Assembly (NCBI GenBank): GCA_030144725.1 | Contig: JASKMD010000029.1 | Location: 995,849-1,059,848, forward strand | Direction: 5' to 3' | Length of the DNA stretch: 64,000 nt | Origin: Haematococcus lacustris | Lineage: Eukaryota; Chlorophyta; Chlorophyceae; Chlamydomonadales; Haematococcaceae | In this document: positions 36,901 to 46,745 of the stretch, piece by piece | Layout: each line of letters starts with the position of its first letter | How positions within the stretch are numbered: position 1 is the first letter of the stretch | Program-made: the position numbers and the translations under genes | Notes under the pieces: model-generated | What the model saw: the letters and a program-made list of their open reading frames with translations, nothing else | Database searches by the model: none | What the model was told of the DNA's origin: nothing

Positions 36901-39900
36901 CACACAACAGATAGTGGCAGTGCATGCTGTGTGCCATGTTGTGTCTGGCAAGCTGCTGCGGGGTGTACAGCCAGACCTTGGGCACTGCTGCATGAACATC
37001 CATGGCGCTATATATGATATGGCTGCTGAATCAGCTCTGAACCAGCTGTGATGCGCAACAGTGATGCGCTCTGTAAAGTTGCCAATGTAAGTCGCGAGAG
37101 TGATAGTTGCCAATGTAAGTCGCGAAGTACCATCTACTACAGAGCGCGATGAAGGGCAACATAGGGCTGGAGCAAGCGGTTTGAGGCGCCAGTGCGGGGC
37201 CTCATGTGGTGCCCTTGGCTGGCCCAGGCCACCCCTGGTGACCTTGGCAAATGGGTGGACAGGGACTGCAACGCAGCCCTCAACCTCCAGCGGGCAGGGG
37301 AGAGCAAGTGGCGCCCACTGGAGCTGTGCAGGTGGCAACACCGAGGAAGACTTCCTGCCCAGGGCAAGGAATACCCAGCACTGGGCTTCAAGAAGCTGAG
37401 AGAGAGAGCCCCCAAGGCCCAAGCCCAGCAGCCTGTAGCACAGTAGCATGTGTGCACCGCAAATGTGTGCCTACATTAGAGCATGTGTTTCATGCCAACA
37501 TAGATTGCCCGGCCTTCGCAAGCGGGTTGGGGTAGTGAATCACGTAGTGGTACCGGCTGCTTGCTGCATGCAAACAGCTCGGATTACAGATAACACAGCC
37601 CCTGCCCTGAAGTAATAGTAGGGGAACAACTGTGCTGCATGAACATCCACTGTCACCACCTTCATCCACCACCACATCATCCACGACACCCTGCCAGGCC
37701 TTGCCTGATGACAACACATCATCGACGACACAACCATCCAGCATGATGTGCTCACTACATGGCGGTGTGCAGCTGCCACCATCGCAAAACAGGCCTAGGC
37801 GCTGCAGCAGGGTCCTGCAGGTCAACCTGTCATCTGGGAGCAAACTTGCGCGCTGCAGCAACTCTCAGTGTGCTGTGAGTGAGCCAAGTAGTAGCTGCTG
37901 CTGCTGCCGATGACATCTAGGCTGCCCACCACATGACGGCAGGTTGAGTCCCACTGGTGCTGCAGCATGGCTTGGTGTGCGCCATGTGCACCATCGCAGG
38001 TTGCATTATATGATATATTGGGCTGTATAATGTTCTCACGTGTTGAAAGAGATTGAAGGAGAGGGGGAGGAGGAGGAGGTAGGACCCTGCCCACCTTTGT
38101 GGCTGCTTCGGCGTCAAACTCCTTGAGGCGAGGGCGTGTATCCCTAGGGCTCAGCCCACTGCTCATCGTGTGGTCGCTCTCGCTGTTTGCCCGCCTGCAC
38201 GGCAGGCAAGGACCCCAGCACACAACTCCTTGTCCTTCAGTGCATCCTGTGCCCATGTTCCAGGTGAAGAACATGGGACTGAGGATGCTTGCTAGAAGTC
38301 ATGCCTACTGTGCAGCCCCCTCTGCAGGGAACCAACTGTTACAGCAGGCCAATGCTTGGTGCTGTGTACAACCACGGTGACTTGGGAGCAGTTGCACCAC
38401 ATGGTCAGGCCGACGGGGTTGACTGAGGATTGACTCAAAATGACCTGATTGCAAGTGGAGGTGACTTGGGAGCAGGTGCACCACATGGTCAGGCCAACGG
38501 GGTAGGCAGAGAGCAGGCTGGGCGCTTAACCTGACTGACACACTGTTACTGCTGCAAGTCACAATCCGATACATATGTATACCTCCGATGCCTGCCTCCT
38601 GGAGGTGCGTGGCCTGATGTGGAGTGATGTGGCGGAGTGACACACTGGTGTGAGCAGGTATGAGCTGGTAGCTGGTACGAGCCTAGTGGCGCAATGCCTA
38701 CGAAGAAGCGGAAGAGCACCGCGGAAGTGCCCGGTAGTGGCACCACGCAAGCCCCCACAGGCCCCATGCAGCAGCCAGGCAGCCACACAGCTAGCAGCCT
38801 CAGAGCCAGGGCCCATCACTCCCCAGCCAGCCAAGCGCAGCAAGCGCACTAACGCTGAGCCGGCAGCTGAGCCCACCCAGCCCACCAAGGGCAAAGGCAA
38901 GGCCAAGGGCAAGGCTGCCAAGGCCAAGCCAGCACCACAGCCAGGCAGGTGGGTAGATAGGGACTGCAATGCAGCATTGAACATGCAGCGCATTGGGAGG
39001 CCAAGTGGCGCCCACTGGAGCTGTGCTACTGGCCAGAGCAGGGGAAGCTGCCAGCCAAGGGCAAGGAGTACCCTGAGCTACAGTACAAGGCGGGTGCTAG
39101 ACAAGCCACCCAAGGCCCAGCAGCAGCAGCAGCCTCCTGCTGGGGCACAGTAGTGTGTGCCCCCCTTTGAGCTGTCATCAGCGTATGATTAGTGCATGTT
39201 TGTCATGCCAACTCTATATCATAGACCTCTGGGTCAGGCAATAGTGTAGGTGGTAGGCGACCATGCCCATGTGTAAGCCATGTGTATGCCATGTGCATGG
39301 GAGCTCCACACAGACAAAAACAATGTTTTGTAATCGTCCATGCTTAGTGTTCCACGGCAGTAAAGGCTCTAGATTGAGGGCCAAGGTGCTGTGAACAACC
39401 GTCATCCAGCAGCGGGTCTGGCACGCACCCATAGAAGCCCTTCACACGCTGGTGGCCCCAAGTGCTGATGTCTCCCTGGAACCTGCAATGCACACACCAT
39501 CACCATCCTCGTGGCAATATGTCGATAGATACTGGACAATGAGTCACACTGTGACATGAGCAACCTTGAGCTGGACACTGTGGAGCTATGTGGACCTGCG
39601 CTGTGCAGTACCTGCTCCACATGCACAGGCTGCAGTACCAGCTTGTGCCTACTATAGCACGCTACATGCAGTGGCGGAGCCACACAATGCAATGTCTTAT
39701 TGGTGGTCGAGATGCTGGTCGAGATGCTGGTCATGCTCACCCACCTCTCACGCTTGCCTGTGAAGCTGGATCGCAGAGAGGGTGTCAAGTCGTCCTCAAA
39801 CTCATCGCCTGACCCGTAGGCATCTGAGTAGTCCCCTAGTGGCAATGCAGGGCAGAGCACCACTGAGATTGAGTAGGGGTGGGGCACCAGCTGGGTCGGC

Positions 39901-42118
39901 TCAGGATACAAAGGTCAAACAGAGCAGAGCATGTTGGAATGGTATGCGGGTCTGGAGTCCAGGCCTGCAGCCCATAAGCCCGGGCCAGGTCAGGTTGGGG
40001 ACCGCTGGCTGCAGTCACCACTGCGGGGCCTCATGTGGTGCCTTTGGGCAAAACAGGCCAATCCTGGGGACCTTGGCAGATGGGAGGACAGGGCACCTCC
40101 CCCTGCCCCTCCCCCTACCACCAGCCTACACCTACAGCACCTCAGACTGCACCTCAGCCCTCGACCTCCAGCAGGCAGAAGATACCCCATAGCACCCAGA
40201 GGAGCTGTGCTGGTGGCCAGGCCGAGCAGCAGCACCAGCCCTAGGCAAGGAGTACCCTGCCCTGGGCTTCAAAAAGCTGCAAAACCGAGCACCCAAGGCC
40301 AAGGCCCTGCAGCCTGTAGCCCAGTAATGTGTGCACTTGGCGCTCTACAAGCTGTTGCTTACATACGATCATATGCTTCGTGCCAACGTCTATCGCCCCA
40401 CCCTCCAAAAAGGGTGGGAACAGGGATATGGGTGTTGGCCCAGAGGACTTAAAATAACATAGCCTATGATTGTACAGCACATATGTGCAGTCACCAGAGC
40501 ATGTGTGTAACTGTTGGCAGATAGGGTCTTGCACAGCCATGCGGTTGAGGCTGTGGCAGACTTTGGCCTCCTCTGGCTGCTTATGATGGGCCCACCATGG
40601 CATCGGTGCTGATGCCTATGGCGCTGTGTCAGCAGTGTTGCTGGCTGATGAATACAATGCCAAGCTGGCGAGGTTGATGGGCTCAGCCGTGCTGCAGCCC
40701 GATCTTGTGACGTGGTGCATCTGGCACTGGTGACATCCATGCCAGGCAGCTGGGTAGGGTGGGTACCTCTGCAGGGTGGGGCCATGCTCACCTTGCTCCC
40801 CTTGCTTGTATGGGGCAGGTACCTGGTGCCGTGCAGGGGGGCGGGCAGGGGCAGCGTGGCGGTCTGGCCCCCTAGGCCCTGGGTGGCCATGGCGAGCCCG
40901 GTTGCCCGGCCCTACATCATCCTCTGAGCTCCCATGCCTCCCTCGCCCGCCTCTGTCATAGCTGGCTGCCACGTCTGGCCGCTGCCGTCCGCCCAGCCTC
41001 TGGCCCTGCCGGCCTTCGGGCGCACCGCCCCGCCTTTCTGGGGCAGCCCATGCATCGTCCACTGCCTCCGTCACAGCCTCCACCGTCCCCTGCACTCTGT
41101 AGCCCTGGCCCCGCTGCGTGGAGGACCTTGAGGAGGAAGGGTGAGACCCCTGCGGCCCTGCTAGCTGGGAGGGGTTGGCAGCGAAGGGCGCAGGAGGTGG
41201 CCCTGCCAGTGGGCCTGTCGATGGCCTGGCGGTGGCAGCGGGAACGCCAGCGCTAGGTGCTGCTGCTTGCGGCCCTGCAGGCCCTGCGTATACGTCTGCT
41301 GGATTAGGTGGTAAAGGGTGTTGGGGTGGAGGTGCCCATGCGCTTTGTGCCGGCTGTTGGGGAGGTGCGGCAGGCGCAGCTGGCTGTGGCGCTTGCATTG
41401 CTGGCACTGGTGCTGGCTGTGGAGTCGGAGCTGGCACTGCCATCTGTGGTGCAGAGCTGAGAGGGGCTGGTTGTGGCAGCGGTGCCTGTGGTGCAGGCAG
41501 GTATGGTGTTGGAGCCGGGGGTGCTCTTGAGGGCTCAAGCATGGGCACTTGTGCGGGTGGCTGGGCCACAGGGGCAAGGGTAGCGGGCTGGGCCAGGGGT
41601 GGTGAAGCTGGCGGTGGTGGTGCTGGATGGAGGGATGCAGCTGGTGCAGCTGCTTGCTGTAATGGCTGCTGAACGAGGGGAGCAGGCTGCATCCCAGGTG
41701 CTGGTGCCACCAGTGAAGTTGCGGCAGGAGGGGCACCCATCTGTGGCACCGCTGCTGGTGCTTGTGGCTGGGGAGCAGGCACAGGTGTAGCAGCTGGGAT
41801 CACTGGTGTTGTGTGAGCCATCTCAGGACTAGGTGCACTATTAGAGGCCTGCCGCTGAAGCTGGGGCGGGGGGAGCACTGCAGGTAATGGCACCTGTGCA
41901 GCCTGTGGTGGTGTTATCACGGGTGCGGCAGTATTGGAAACTGCTGGTGGCAGGCTGGTTGGCATGCTTGACATAGCTGCTGCTGATGTTGCTGCTCTTG
42001 CCTCTGCTGGGTGCATAGAGGCGTTTAAGGAACCAGCCGTCCCTGGAGCTGGCAGCTCAGCACTGGCACTGAATGCCGAACCTGGTTGCCCAGGAAAGCT
42101 AGGCTGTTGTGCAGCCAT
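29812..42118 (-). CDS. Sfi1-like W-repeat / coiled-coil protein, 19 exons
   Basis: Exons 5' to 3': 42118-40792, 39835-39745, 39482-39429, 38194-38095, 36740-36594, 36509-36351, 36176-36096, 35630-35508, 34781-34606, 34389-34243, 33749-33632, 33412-33290, 32888-32832, 32619-32452, 32259-32098, 31493-31329, 31020-30841, 30635-30483, 29988-29812. All phases agree (1235 aa plus TAG). The first ~440 residues are Pro/Ala/Gln-rich. An acidic link (DYSDAYGSGDEFEDDL) leads to about nine helical repeats with the pattern L..aF..W: VLRQAFGAWRAARYG, LARAFQAWKDKFHLL, LKRTFAEWRRLAQERW, VLNAWYTLAEERRRRR, LSGAWDKWTELIQEKR, LAKVWSAWMDFIDWRR, LAVAFYTWK. A coiled coil (LRDMQEENERIRRDNERF) and an Ala/Pro-rich tail follow. 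The repeat form matches Sfi1-type centrin-binding repeats, suggesting a basal-body or centrin-fibre role; that is inference. Four introns contain antisense mobile-element pieces. The exon 3 donor is the weakest call. Confidence 0.82.
31545..31737. repeat. Minisatellite of GGCTGTATGGCT-like units
   Basis: Imperfect units of about 9-13 bases (TGGCTGTGTGGCTGTATGGC) fill part of the intron 31494-32097 of the Sfi1-like gene. Confidence 0.8.
33960..34045. repeat. Degenerate CCCTAA telomere-like sequence in an intron
   Basis: Imperfect CACCCTAACCCC, AACCCTAACC and CTCTAACC units lie in the intron 33750-34242 of the Sfi1-like gene. Confidence 0.7.
34440..34512. repeat. Degenerate TTAGGG-like sequence in an intron
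   Basis: Imperfect TTTAGGG, TTAAGGG, CAGGGTT and TTAGGGG units lie in the next intron (34390-34605), in the opposite orientation to those at 33960-34045. Confidence 0.7.
35039..35281 (+). mobile_element. 3'-end copy A of a Fanzor-like family, with direct repeats
   Basis: The segment begins at the last codons of the family ORF (frame QPVAQ then TAG) and continues through about 215 bp of 3' sequence nearly identical to 37427-37636. It is bounded by a 13-bp direct repeat, TGCTGCACTTGGC, at 35039-35051 and 35269-35281. It lies antisense in an intron of the Sfi1-like gene. Confidence 0.75.
35939..36036. repeat. 12-bp tandem repeat (CCTGCATGTGAN-type)
   Basis: About eight units of CCTGCATGTGA(T/G) lie in the intron 35631-36095 of the Sfi1-like gene. 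Confidence 0.9.
36986..37649 (+). mobile_element. Copy B of the Fanzor-like family, with 17-bp direct repeats
   Basis: A ~630-bp insertion bounded by TGCTGCATGAACATCCA at 36986-37002 and 37633-37649. The frame 37192-37443 reads RGLMWCPWLAQATPGDLGKW, then VDRDCNAALNLQRAGESKWR, and ends in QPVAQ and TAG. DRDCNAALN matches the RuvC-III DRDxNAAxN motif of TnpB and Fanzor. The part carrying RuvC-I and RuvC-II is absent. A 20-base unit (GTTGCCAATGTAAGTCGCGA) is repeated at 37078 and 37108. It sits antisense in the intron 36741-38094 of the Sfi1-like gene. Confidence 0.75.
38640..39235 (+). mobile_element. Diverged Fanzor-like C-terminal copy D
   Basis: The frame from about 38650 carries a Lys/Ala/Pro-rich linker (TKGKGKAKGKAAKAKPAPQP), then GRWVDRDCNAALNMQRIG. 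After it a one-base deletion shifts the frame; the other frame continues AKWRPLELCYWPEQGKLPAK, as in copy B. The 3' tail is only distantly similar to copies A and B. It lies in the intron 38195-39428 of the Sfi1-like gene. Confidence 0.65.
39985..40410 (+). mobile_element. Degenerate Fanzor-like C-terminal copy C
   Basis: It begins LRGLMWCLWAKQANPGDLGR then WEDR, as in copy B, but a CCCCTG/CCCCTACC-rich stretch interrupts the DRD...NAALN region. The end matches again: KEYPALGFKKLQNRAPKAKA, QPVAQ, stop, then a diverged 3' tail. It lies in the first intron of the Sfi1-like gene. Confidence 0.6.
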
Positions 42119-42522
42119 GGAAGTGGCGTGGACCTAGGAAATCATTGAGCAATCCAATCAGGTATGTCCAAGGGGTTGCTCTCGCACTGAACTTCACATA
42201 CCTAGCGCTTAGGGTTCCACCATGTTGGTAGCGCGGACGTAGGCCGCAGTAGTGCGCAAACTAAACGGGTCAACAGGTCAACGGTCCAAGCATTCGTGTG
42301 CACGGCTTCGGTGTCGGGCTGGTAGTCGCGGTGCAACAGAAAATCAGCTATTCATACCAGGGAGTGTGTGGTACCTCCGGAAAAACACAAACATTCCGAA
42401 TCAAAACATGCCTGCCCTCCAGGTTTCTCTGTGCCACTGCTTAGGCTTCCCGAAATGCAGCATTGCACACCAGGCTCTCAATTCAACATGCATCCCGGCC
42501 AATGGGTCGTGTAAAGTCATCT

Positions 42523-44455
42523 AACCGCCTACATCCAACCTACATCCTACAGCCCTCGTGCTGTTAGGATTAGGGAGCGGTTACTTAATTAAGTTTAATT
42601 AAGCGTCATATTAAGTATTAGGTGGCTTACTACCACTTAATATTAAGCGCTGGTAACTCTCTATTCCTAACCCTCTCGCTCTACCCTTCGTGGCTCTACC
42701 CCTTGCTTGATGTAACCCCACTGCGGGCCCGCGGCGTGGTCCTGCCTAAAAAGTGCATCGACCCCTTTACTGGGTACGCGATAGCTATTCCTCACTACAC
42801 GCACAAGCACACAATTGTTTAGTGTTTGCTCGCGGTATTACCATTTGTGCACTACTATAGAGCAACTTTGCTCAACTCGCATCGTTTAAGAACCACACCA
42901 TTGGCCTTTGCTGGGGGAGGGGAGGGGAGGGGAGGGGAGGGGAGGGGAGGGGAGGGGAGGGGAGGGGAGGGGAGGGGAGGGGAGGGGAGGGGAGGGGAGG
43001 GGAGGGGAGGGGAGGGGAGGGGAGGGGAGGGGAGGGGAGGGGAGGGGAGGGGAGGGGAGGGGAGGGGAGGGGAGGGGAGGGGAGGGGAGGGGAGGGGAGG
43101 GGAGGGGAGGAAAGGGGAGGGGAGGGGAGGGGAGGGGAGGGGAGGGGAGGGGAGGGGAGGGGAGGGGAGGGGAGGGGAGGGGAGGGGAGGGGAGGGGAGG
43201 GGAGGGGAGGGGAGGGGAGGGGAGGGGAGGGGAGGGGAGGGGAGGGGAGGGGAGGGGAGGTGGGGAGGGAGGGTACCATTAAGTTGGGGCTGGGCTGGGC
43301 GTGAGGGGTTTGTTGACGGATTGGGAGGGGGGTGGGCGTGTCAGAAAAGGGAAGGGCAGGGGAGGTGCTGGTGGTGGTAGTGGAGGGGGGGGATGGGGTT
43401 GGGTGTGGGGTGCAGGGGGGGACGGCAGGGGGGGGAGGGTGCTGCTCATGAGTGCCGCTTATTGCTGCCGCTTCTAACTGTTTATGGCTGCTCCTGACTG
43501 CTCCTGGCTGTCCCTGGCTGCTCTGCCAAGCTGCTTTTCTTGGCTGTACTTCTTGGCTCCTTGCATCACTATTGCTCCTGCGCTCCAGGCTCCTCCGATA
43601 CTCCTCCGCTCTGCCGCTCTAAGCTCCTTGCTGTTTGTGGCTGCTCTAAGCTCCTTGCTGTTTGTGGCTGCGCTCACTAGCTGCACCTTTTAGCTGCGTA
43701 GCCTCCTAGCCATTGGAAGTCCACCTGCAAGCAACCCATGCCACAGACTTTACCAATCAATTGTTCGCTGCTTCGCTAGCGCGTCAACAGAGCACCTTTC
43801 CTCTTGCTCCTTTCGTTCTTTCAGCTCAGCCTTGCTTACATCGGGGCCCTCAACTACGTCCTTAGGCTTTGACGGCCCTGGGCGGTCCAACATTCCAGCG
43901 TGCCTATGCCAATGACACAGAGTTCGACAGTCTGCGTCGGGCGCAGGGGAGCCAGCGCTGTGGCTGCCCCGCAACGTGCTTGGAGAGTCTTGCTGCGGGT
44001 GGATGCGGCTGCGGCCTGGCGGAGCTGGCGGTTGGGGCCCCCAACTTTTCGGCCTTTTGCTGATGTACAAATTCCGAGTATTGTCGGATTTCTAACCGTG
44101 TGAATTATCTGGTACGCAGATGCAACACCAACCAAATCGCGTCTTTGTGCAACTTGGTCGCGGTCCACTGCGGGGCCGGGCCCCAGCGACCCAGTCATAG
44201 CCGTTTTGCTGTAAGACAGCTGTTCCGGAGCCACTACTGCTTGTTGGCATATGTTGCTGCCTGCCCGCGTGCCTGCCTGCCGGCCCCGTGCGCTGGGGTC
44301 GCACAGCTGCACTCATAGCAGTGTGGGTCAAAAAGAAGCCACTTAATACACTGAAGGGGCTTAATACGACCGGCCTTAATTAAATTAAGCTATTAAGTTA
44401 ATACTAAGCGGAGGAACCGCACCCTAGTTAGGATGTAGGTTGGATGTAGGCGGTT
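42523..44455. mobile_element. Segment bounded by perfect 27-bp inverted repeats
   Basis: The 27-base sequence starting AACCGCCTACATCCAACC at 42523-42549 recurs exactly inverted at 44429-44455, giving a 1933-bp unit. Both ends continue inward into AT-rich sequence with repeated TTAATTAAG and TATTAAG motifs, in a GC-rich region. The interior holds a 345-bp (GGGGA)n array and a minus-strand frame near 43750-44300 (DVSKAELKERKEQEERCSVD at its end) with no recognised transposase. No target-site duplication could be identified. It is probably a DNA transposon or non-autonomous derivative. Confidence 0.65.
42916..43262. repeat. (GGGGA)n pentamer array
   Basis: About 69 GGGGA units with a single altered unit near 43111. 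The Gly/Glu/Arg and Pro/Leu/Ser frames through it are repeat products. Confidence 0.98.
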
Positions 44456-44708
44456 GGGGGACCAAAATAAAGTCAACCGCATCTTTCGCAGCAGCAGCAG
44501 CAGTTGGCCAGGTGTAAGGTCCCAGCACTCAGTATGGTCCAGGTCCCATCTCCAGGTCCCAGCCTCCCCCAGCAGCTGCCGAGCCCACCACCTCCCAGCC
44601 CTCCCTCCCCACCACCTCCCAGCCCACCCTCCCCACCACCCATACCTTTGCCTGGACCGCCCCCACCTGGAGCGCCACACCCTGGACTCCCCCACCCCTC
44701 CCCACCCC

Positions 44709-44757
44709 GCCGTGCTGAACGCCGTGCTGAACGCCGTGCTGAACGCCGTGCTGAACA
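44709..44757 (+). repeat. 12-bp tandem repeat GCCGTGCTGAAC, four copies
   Basis: Four exact units lie immediately before the Fanzor-like fragment that starts at about 44758. Confidence 0.9.
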
Positions 44758-45065
44758 CGAACAGTGCCTAAGCCAGTGCCGGAGGACCCCGACAAGGACA
44801 TTTTATATCGCGACGAGGCACTACAGCCAGACCGACGCGCAGCGCAAAAGAAAAGCTTCCGGAGAGGCCCGCGCTGCTCGAGTTAGGACAACACATACCC
44901 TTCCTCAAAGCGGCGCTGCTGTATCGCCTGCCGGCTATGACCGCCGGACTTCCAGGTGCTACCACTGCAGGCAATGACCGGCTTGAGTCCACAGCAGACC
45001 TGATGGCTGGTCCGCTTGACCAGCAATTAGCAAAAAGACTATCAAAGGACACCGACATCGGCACG
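44758..45065 (+). pseudogene. Broken 5' piece of a Fanzor-like gene
   Basis: One frame reads RTVPKPVPEDPDKDI then RDEALQPD; after a frameshift another reads KRKASGEARAAR. Both match the N-terminus of the Fanzor-like gene at 47102-49110 (RTVPRPVPEDPDSDIEDRDE, NRKVSGEARAARDRHNTY). Similarity fades by about 44900, so this is a truncated, frameshifted second copy in the opposite orientation. Confidence 0.7.
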
Positions 45066-45333
45066 ACTATGCTGCAGCCCCTGTTCCCAGGGAGTTAGCA
45101 GCGAGGAGCGAGCTCGTGAGGCTGCGTTACTGAGTCTCTTTCTCGGGGTATCCCAGTGATGCAAGCCAACCTCTCATGCACCCTCTCATGCCGTGTCGGA
45201 CATGGAGTCCTTCACTGGCTGGTGGGTTGGATGATGCGACACCAACATTGCTTGATGGGCCAGTGAAAGCTGCTCAATAGGCATGCATGGCGATTACAAA
45301 GCACTGAAACATACTGGGTAACAAGGTGTATGC

Positions 45334-45338
45334 TTACA
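45334..45338 (-). promoter_or_regulatory. Candidate TGTAA poly(A) signal of CenH3
   Basis: TGTAA on the minus strand, 319 nt after the CenH3 stop. It is a short motif and could be chance. Confidence 0.35.
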
Positions 45339-45656
45339 AGGTGCAGTGGAAGAGAAGGCCCAGCCCAGCTCCGCCATCGAAGTGCATTCAACAACAAGCT
45401 GCCATCCAACTCAAAGATTCATGCGTCGTATGAAGGTGACATGCTTGCCTAGAGCAATGCTGAGCTCTGGGCCAATACAATGCGGAGTGCAATACAACAC
45501 CGCAACCACGCACATGTGTCAAGGTACTGCATGTCATGGTGATGCTTTATCAGCAGCATGATAGTGCGAGAGCAGGAGTATATCACAGGCAGGAGTAAAC
45601 TTATGTTGATGTCATTCTTGCGCCCTCCGGGCATGCTCTTGGGTATGTGAACAAGG

Positions 45657-46543
45657 TCACAGGTCAACAGCCATGCGCTTCACAAGGTCCATATCCTGCA
45701 GGCCAACGCAAGCACCCAACATGTAAGCACTGTTGAGCAACACAGTCAAGAGATTGCTCCACATGATCGCTGGCAAGGCATTGCAAAGCACGGCAGGCTG
45801 CTGAACCAAAGCTGCTAGATCCATTGAGGTTGTCATCGCACCTTTGGCATGATTGTGATGCGTTTGCCATGGATGGCAGCCAGTTGGGAGCGCTCAAAGT
45901 AGGCGACCTGCTCAGAGAAGAGCCTCAAGCCAGGAAATGAGGAACAAGCCATTAACTCAATGCTGCCATGGCAGTAATTGCACATTGTAAGCTTCAGCCA
46001 TCTAAACTCACCATGTAAGCTTCAGCCACTTCTTGCACAGCCTCGAGGGCGCTGCTAGTCCAGCGGTCGATCACATCGCCACCAAATGTCTCCGTGATCT
46101 CACGAATTACGCGGCGCATGGGTGCCTTGGGGATGAGCAGCTTCACTGACTTCTGATACTCACGAATCTCTCGCAGGGCTTTCTGCATTGCACCTCCCAC
46201 TGTCATGGTAATGCTATGGCTCAGTGAACTCAATAGCTACCCATGTTGACAGCGACAGCGACAGCGACAGTGACTACTTACCACACCAGCCTTCGCCTTC
46301 CGCTTCACCTTGTCCTTGACTTGCCCTATTGCTTTTAGCTCTTTTTGAGTCTGCAAAGGAAAGCAGGAGTAGTCAACCAGGGCTGTTTGTTGCTATCAAC
46401 ATGCCACAGAGAAGCTGCTGTAGCCTCACCTTAGACTTGGCCTGTGAAGGTGCCTTTGCCGCCTGAACCGCTCGTTTCTTTGCAGCAAACTGCGAGGACG
46501 ACTCGCCACTGTCAGAATTCGGGTTCAGCCAACTCGTTGGCAT
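45657..46543 (-). CDS. cenH3: Centromeric histone H3 variant (CenH3/CENP-A), 5 exons
   Basis: CenH3 replaces H3 in centromeric nucleosomes and specifies where the kinetochore forms. Exons: 46543-46430, 46350-46282, 46182-46012, 45907-45842, 45695-45657 (TGA). Every junction is phase 0 and the product is 152 aa. Residues 1-61 are a divergent tail (MPTSWLNPNSDSGESSSQFA) with a basic end. The histone fold starts ALREIREYQKSVKLLIPKAP, close to canonical H3. Loop 1 reads FGGDVIDRWTSSA, two residues longer than in H3 and with Trp (W102) where H3 has Phe; both are CenH3 hallmarks. VAYFERSQLAAIHGKRITIM then PKDMDLVKRMAVDL aligns without gaps to the H3 C-terminus. An in-frame ATG at 46579 would add 12 residues; the inner ATG was chosen arbitrarily. 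Upstream lies the truncated Fanzor-like gene, downstream repeat-rich DNA. Confidence 0.93.
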
Positions 46544-46745
46544 GCTAACTGCGTCATACCGAGGTCCTTGCAGCATCATTCGCAGGGCCAGGGCTTGCTG
46601 CCTGCTGCCCCTCTTTCTTTATGCGCGGCTGAGCTTCGGGAACCTTTGTGCGTGCCATGATCCACGGACGGTACACTACGCGTCACAGGTACGACGTAGG
46701 CACCACGACTTCTTTGGCTCCGGGTGTACAGTTTGCAATTTTTCT

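Noticed and set aside
42826..43380. Gly/Glu/Arg-rich 184-codon frame
   Set aside because: It is the (GGGGA)n array read through; there is no independent evidence for coding.
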